From assembly GCA_037134755.1 (NCBI GenBank), contig JBAXLO010000183.1, positions 1 to 9,401 of the forward strand: a stretch of 9,401 nt of DNA, written 5' to 3'. The position numbers and the translations under genes were made by a program. Position 1 is the stretch's first letter, and every line of letters begins with the position of its first letter. Positions 5,168 through 9,401 of the stretch are shown here, piece after piece. The notes beneath the pieces are model-generated. The model did not search any database. It worked only from the letters and a program-made list of their open reading frames with translations, and had not been told where the DNA came from. Source of the stretch: JBAXLO01 sp037134755. Its GTDB lineage: Bacteria > Bacteroidota > Bacteroidia > Bacteroidales > JACABE01.

Positions 5168-8100
5168 ATGAAAACACAATTAATTAAAATGTTAACAACA
5201 GTTATTCTGTTCTTAATAACGACAACAAATTTTGCACAAGCGCCACCATTAGGAAGTGCTGCAGGATTTGTTCTTTTTTCAACAGCTGGGGCTGTAAGTA
5301 ATACAGGAATAACCCATCTGACAGGAAATGTAGGAACCAATAGTGGTTCCAGTACAGGTTTCGGTAATGTAAATGGTGTAATGCACGACGGCGATGGCAC
5401 AAGTGCACAATGTGCTGCAGACTTATTGACAGCATACAACCTGTTAAATAGTACAGTTCCAACTTTCTTCCCGGCACCTTTATTGGGTAATGGAGATACA
5501 CTTATTGCAGGTGTTTACTCTATAACGGGCGCTACTACTTTAAATCTTGGGCTTACTTTAAACGCCCAGGGAAACCCTAATGCAGTGTTTATCTTCCAGA
5601 TTCAAGGCACACTTTCAACTGCCGCTAATTCAAAAGTACATCTTATTAATGGAGCCAAAGCATGTAATGTGTTTTGGAAAGTTGAAGGTCTTGTAAGTAT
5701 GGCTTCCGGTACCTCGATGAAAGGTACAATTATTGCAAACAATGCAGCCATTAATATGAATACAGGCGACACACTCGAAGGCAGAGCACTTTCAACTACA
5801 GGAGCTGTAACAGTAAGTGGAGTTCTGGCTTACACACCTATTGGTTGTGGAAGTCCTGTTCTAAATGGCCCTCTAGCTCCTTCTTTAGTTTCAGCTGCAT
5901 GTTATACAGTCTTTTCTTCAAGCGGTCCGGTTACTAATGTGGGTATAACTCATATAACCGGTGATGTAGGAACAAATAGTGGTTTAACAACAGGCTTTAA
6001 TCCTTTATTTGTAACAGGCGCCATCCATGCTTTACCTGATGGTTCTACTGCAGCATGTGCTGCCGATTTATTAAATGCATACACTTATATAAATACATTA
6101 CCCAACGATATTGAATTATTATATCCGGCTCAGTTTGGTAATCAAATTGTATTAACTCCTCATACTTATGTTATGAATGGGATTACAACTTTTACGGATA
6201 CTGTTTTTCTGGATGCTCAGGGAGTTGCTAATGCAGTATTTGTAATTAAAGTATATGGTGCATTTTCTACAAGCGTATATTCAAAAGTTAAGATGATTAA
6301 CGGAACACAATCTAAAAATGTGTATTGGATGATAAGTGGTGCTGTAACTATTAATGATTATTCTGAATTTGTTGGGACAATTATTTGCAATAATGGTGCT
6401 ATGAATTTAAATACAGGTGCAGTTTTAGATGGAAGAGCTCTTACAACAACAGGAGCTTTAAGTACATCTGCAATTACAGCAGTTATGCCTCCGGGATGTG
6501 CTGCATCAGTTTCACCAGCTATAACAACGCAACCTGTTAATAAAACAGTCTGCAATGGAGACACTGCTATTTTTACAGTATCAGCAACAGGAACAGCTCT
6601 TACCTATCAATGGAGAAAAGGAACTGTTAATTTAATAAATGGAGGAAATATATCAGGAGCTACTTCTGATACTCTCAAGATTTATCCTGTAAGTATCTCA
6701 GATACTTCATCAAAATATAATGTAGTAATAATAGGATCAACTCCACCAAATGATACATCAGTATTTGTTTCGTTGATGCTTAATACTTTTCCAGTTATTA
6801 CTACTCAAGCTGTAAATAAAACAGCATGTGTAGGAAGTTCAGCTTATCTTTCGGTAAAAGTTACAGGTACTAATCTTACCTATCAATGGAGAAAAGGAAC
6901 TGTAAATATGATAAATGGAGGTGGTGTTTCAGGAGCAACTTCTGATACCCTTAAATTTAATCCAATGCTTATTTCTGATACATCTTCTAAATATAATGTT
7001 ATTATTACCGGGATATGTTCGTTAAAAGATACATCAATTAATGTTTCTTTAATGCCAGGGTCAGTACCAGTTATTACAGTTCAGCCGGTAACTAAGACTG
7101 CTTGTGCAGGAAGTTCAATATATTTATCAGTGGTTGCAACAGGAACAAGTTTAACTTATCAATGGAGAAAAGGAACTGTTAATATGATTAATGGAAGTGG
7201 TATTTCAGGGGTAACTTCTGATACCCTAAAGTTTAATTCAATTAACATAACAAATGCAGCTAATAATTATAATGTAATAATAATAGGAGGGTGTACGCCA
7301 AATGATACTTCAGTAAATGTATCTTTGGTAGTAAATACTCCAGCAATCATTACTAATGAACCAATAAATCAAACCGGGTGTATTGGAAGTTCAGTAAGCT
7401 ATACTGTTGTTGCCTCAGGATCGGGACTTACCTATCAATGGAGACGAGGAACTGTTGACTTAATTAATGGAGGAAACATTTCAGGTGCAACTTCCTATAC
7501 ACTTTTTATTAACCCAATAAGTATTTCAGATACTGCATACAATTATAATGTTATTGTTAGCGGGACTTGTTCACCAAATGGTACTTCTCTGAATGTTTCA
7601 TTAAAAGTTGACTCTGTAATAAACATTACTTCACAACCAGTTAACCAAGCAGTATGTGTTGGAAGTTCAGCAAGTTTTTCAGTTATAGCAACAGGTTCAG
7701 GTCTTACTTACCAATGGAGAAAGGGGAATGCAACTATAATAGGAGCAACCTCTTCAACATTAACAATAAATCCTGTGAGTGCTTTAGATACAGCATATAA
7801 CTATAATGTTATTATCAGTAGTACATGCTCACCAAATGATACTTCAGTTAATGTTTCATTAGTTGTTGACTCTGCTTTAATCATCATTACACAACCACTC
7901 AATCAAACAGTTTGTGTTGGAAGTTCAGTTAGTTTTTCAGTGCTTGCCTCAGGCGCAGGACTAACTTATCAATGGAGAAGAGGAACTGTTAACTTAAATA
8001 ACGAAGGAAACATATCAGGAGCAACTTCTGCTACACTTACAATTAATCCTGTTAATGTTTCCGATACTTCTTTTAACTATAATGTTGTAGTTACCGGAGC

Positions 8101-9401
8101 ATGTTCTGCAATTAACTCAACTTTATCAACAGTTGATCTTAAATCTGCTGGAGAATTCGGAATCTTAGCTGGTGTTGGTATTAGTAGCACAGGTTTTAGC
8201 GAGATTCATGATATGAATGTTGGTATAAGTCCGGGTTATCGCACTTCTATTACAGGATTCCCTCCTGCTATTGTAGTTAATGGTGCTATTTATGCTTCAG
8301 ATGACATTGCTCCTCCAGGAGTACCAGCAATGCTTATACAAGCCAAACAAGACTTAACCGATGCTTACCTCTTTGCTGAAGGAGCTACTGCACCTGCACC
8401 AGCAACAGTAGCAGGCGATCAAGGTGGAAAAACACTTGCACCCGGTATTTATAAATCAACATCTACACTTTTAATACAATCAGGTGATTTGACTCTTGAT
8501 GCCCAAGGTGATGTAAATGCTGCTTGGATATTTCAGATAGCATCTGATTTTACAACTGTAGGTGGAGCCGGTGGCAATGTAATACTAAGTGGTGGAGCTC
8601 AGGCTAAAAATGTAATATGGCAGGTTGGTAGTTCAGCTACTATTGGTAACTATACTTCCTTTAAAGGAAATATACTTGCCTTGACATCCATAACTATGAA
8701 TACCGGTTCATCAATAGATGGTAGATTGTTAGCTAGAAATGGTGCTGTAGTATTATCAGGGGCTAATATAATTAATAATCCTTCTAATATGATAACAGGC
8801 GGTTCTTTTATTACTTCGACAAATGTTTCTTTAGTAGTTAATACTGCCCCAATCATTATAACAGAACCTATCAATAAAACAGTATGTGCAGGGAGTCCGG
8901 TTAACTTTTCAGTAGTTGCTACAGGATCTAATCTTACCTATCAATGGAGGAAAGGAACTGTTGATATAATAGGAGCTACTTCTGATACTCTTAAAATTAA
9001 TTCTGTAACGATCTCTGATATTGCATCAAACTATAATGTAATAGTAAGTGGTACTTGTTCACCAAATGATACTTCAATAAATGTGACTCTTTTTGTCAAT
9101 TCTGTTTACAGTACAAACAACCCACAGACAATATGTAATGGTAGTAGTTATATATTAAATGGACATACTTATACAATTGCAGGAAATTACAATGATACTC
9201 TTACTACAATCAATGGTTGTGACAGTATTATTTTAACTCATTTAATAGTCAATTCTGTTTACAGTACAAACAACACACAGACAATATGTAATGGTAGTAG
9301 TTATGTATTCAATGGACATACTTATACAATTGCAGGAAATTACAATGATACTCTTACTACAATTAATGGTTGTGATAGTATTATTATAACCCATTTAATA
9401 G
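5168..9401 (+). CDS. Giant secreted adhesin-like protein: 3 DUF3494 domains, 7 Ig-like repeats, 51-residue repeats (3' end outside window)
   Basis: Open for 1411 codons and still open at the window end. Residues 1-23 are a signal peptide (TTTNFA, cut before QAP). Two DUF3494 domains (about 32-221, 245-435) closely match those of the 2539 protein. Ig-like repeats begin near residues 451, 543, 635, 726, 818 and 905; each has a Cys near the start (C.GSS), LTYQWRKGT, GATSDTL, and a second Cys in G.CSPNDTS.NVSL. A third DUF3494 domain (about 989-1200, GILAGVGISSTGF to DGRLLARNGAVVL) sits inside the sixth Ig unit. A seventh Ig begins near 1229, then 51-residue repeats from 1313 (ICNGSSY, NGHTYTIAGNYNDTL, NGCDSI). 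Such repeats and an expected C-terminal T9SS sorting signal are typical of Bacteroidota surface adhesins; the C-terminus is not visible here. The start follows an A-rich leader without a Shine-Dalgarno. Confidence 0.95.
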   Translation, partial: MKTQLIKMLTTVILFLITTTNFAQAPPLGSAAGFVLFSTAGAVSNTGITHLTGNVGTNSGSSTGFGNVNGVMHDGDGTSAQCAADLLTAYNLLNSTVPTFFPAPLLGNGDTLIAGVYSITGATTLNLGLTLNAQGNPNAVFIFQIQGTLSTAANSKVHLINGAKACNVFWKVEGLVSMASGTSMKGTIIANNAAINMNTGDTLEGRALSTTGAVTVSGVLAYTPIGCGSPVLNGPLAPSLVSAACYTVFSSSGPVTNVGITHITGDVGTNSGLTTGFNPLFVTGAIHALPDGSTAACAADLLNAYTYINTLPNDIELLYPAQFGNQIVLTPHTYVMNGITTFTDTVFLDAQGVANAVFVIKVYGAFSTSVYSKVKMINGTQSKNVYWMISGAVTINDYSEFVGTIICNNGAMNLNTGAVLDGRALTTTGALSTSAITAVMPPGCAASVSPAITTQPVNKTVCNGDTAIFTVSATGTALTYQWRKGTVNLINGGNISGATSDTLKIYPVSISDTSSKYNVVIIGSTPPNDTSVFVSLMLNTFPVITTQAVNKTACVGSSAYLSVKVTGTNLTYQWRKGTVNMINGGGVSGATSDTLKFNPMLISDTSSKYNVIITGICSLKDTSINVSLMPGSVPVITVQPVTKTACAGSSIYLSVVATGTSLTYQWRKGTVNMINGSGISGVTSDTLKFNSINITNAANNYNVIIIGGCTPNDTSVNVSLVVNTPAIITNEPINQTGCIGSSVSYTVVASGSGLTYQWRRGTVDLINGGNISGATSYTLFINPISISDTAYNYNVIVSGTCSPNGTSLNVSLKVDSVINITSQPVNQAVCVGSSASFSVIATGSGLTYQWRKGNATIIGATSSTLTINPVSALDTAYNYNVIISSTCSPNDTSVNVSLVVDSALIIITQPLNQTVCVGSSVSFSVLASGAGLTYQWRRGTVNLNNEGNISGATSATLTINPVNVSDTSFNYNVVVTGACSAINSTLSTVDLKSAGEFGILAGVGISSTGFSEIHDMNVGISPGYRTSITGFPPAIVVNGAIYASDDIAPPGVPAMLIQAKQDLTDAYLFAEGATAPAPATVAGDQGGKTLAPGIYKSTSTLLIQSGDLTLDAQGDVNAAWIFQIASDFTTVGGAGGNVILSGGAQAKNVIWQVGSSATIGNYTSFKGNILALTSITMNTGSSIDGRLLARNGAVVLSGANIINNPSNMITGGSFITSTNVSLVVNTAPIIITEPINKTVCAGSPVNFSVVATGSNLTYQWRKGTVDIIGATSDTLKINSVTISDIASNYNVIVSGTCSPNDTSINVTLFVNSVYSTNNPQTICNGSSYILNGHTYTIAGNYNDTLTTINGCDSIILTHLIVNSVYSTNNTQTICNGSSYVFNGHTYTIAGNYNDTLTTINGCDSIIITHLI
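6518..8125 (+). repeat. Tandem Ig-like coding repeats, mostly 276-bp period
   Basis: Within the giant gene, corresponding codons (the I-T of I.TQP) recur at 6521, 6797, 7073, 7349 and 7625, exactly 276 bp apart. The next unit is 18 bp shorter because the loop NLINGGNIS in earlier units is reduced to ATI in the fifth. DNA similarity is high in the TATCAATGGAGAAAAGGAAC stretch. The sixth unit is interrupted by a DUF3494 domain and a seventh copy lies at about 8852-9097. Equal spacing points to expansion by unequal recombination. Confidence 0.9.
9104..9401 (+). repeat. 153-bp near-identical coding repeats (second unit cut by window end)
   Basis: Unit 1 spans 9104-9256 and unit 2 starts at 9257 and runs off the window after 145 bases. 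I count seven differences over the 145 shared bases, several of them silent. Each unit encodes 51 residues with TICNGSSY, NGHTYTIAGNYNDTL and NGCDSI, with one Cys near each end. The array probably continues to the right. Confidence 0.92.

Noticed and set aside
6358..8874. Minus-strand open frames inside the giant gene (6358-6564, 8650-8874)
   Set aside because: They are antisense to DUF3494 coding sequence and have no recognisable features.

Overview
The window reads as part of an AT-rich chromosome of a Bacteroidota bacterium. Four things support this: promoters of the TAnnTTTG (-7) type, A-rich leaders without a clear Shine-Dalgarno, a C-terminal T9SS (type IX secretion) type A sorting domain, and long secreted proteins built from DUF3494 (ice-binding-protein-like) and Ig-like repeats. 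Genus or species cannot be named from this sequence. All recognisable genes lie on the + strand. No tRNA, rRNA, transposase or CRISPR array was seen.

Layout: (1) 1-126 is a 21-bp tandem array cut by the window edge, followed by AT-rich spacer. (2) A promoter at 261-328 drives a tight three-gene operon: a small lipoprotein (364-762), a two-helix LapA-like membrane protein (772-1029) and a secreted protein of twelve TPR repeats (1033-2352). (3) A second promoter at 2441-2508 drives a 542-residue secreted protein with two DUF3494 domains and a T9SS sorting domain (2539-4167), closed by a strong hairpin (4179-4220). (4) A 728-bp gap holds a second 21-bp tandem array (4290-4499), featureless AT-rich DNA, and a third promoter (4798-4865). 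(5) That promoter drives a small His-rich lipoprotein (4896-5135) and then a very large adhesin-like protein (5168 to beyond 9401). The large protein starts with the same double-DUF3494 head as the 542-residue protein. It continues into Ig-like repeats, a third DUF3494 domain nested in the Ig array, and near-identical 51-residue repeats at the window edge.

The most striking signal is regulatory. The three promoters share a 40-bp upstream module made of an 18-nt block and an 11-nt block, each identical in all three copies. The module contains ATGTAAC direct repeats 21 bp apart and sits at exactly the same distance (59 bp, start to start) from the -7 element each time. This suggests one activator controls all three transcription units as a regulon for a cell-surface system: secreted DUF3494 proteins, two lipoproteins, an inner-membrane LapA-like protein and a periplasmic TPR scaffold. 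That joint role is inferred from promoters and gene order. Ice binding versus adhesion for the DUF3494 proteins cannot be decided from the sequence.
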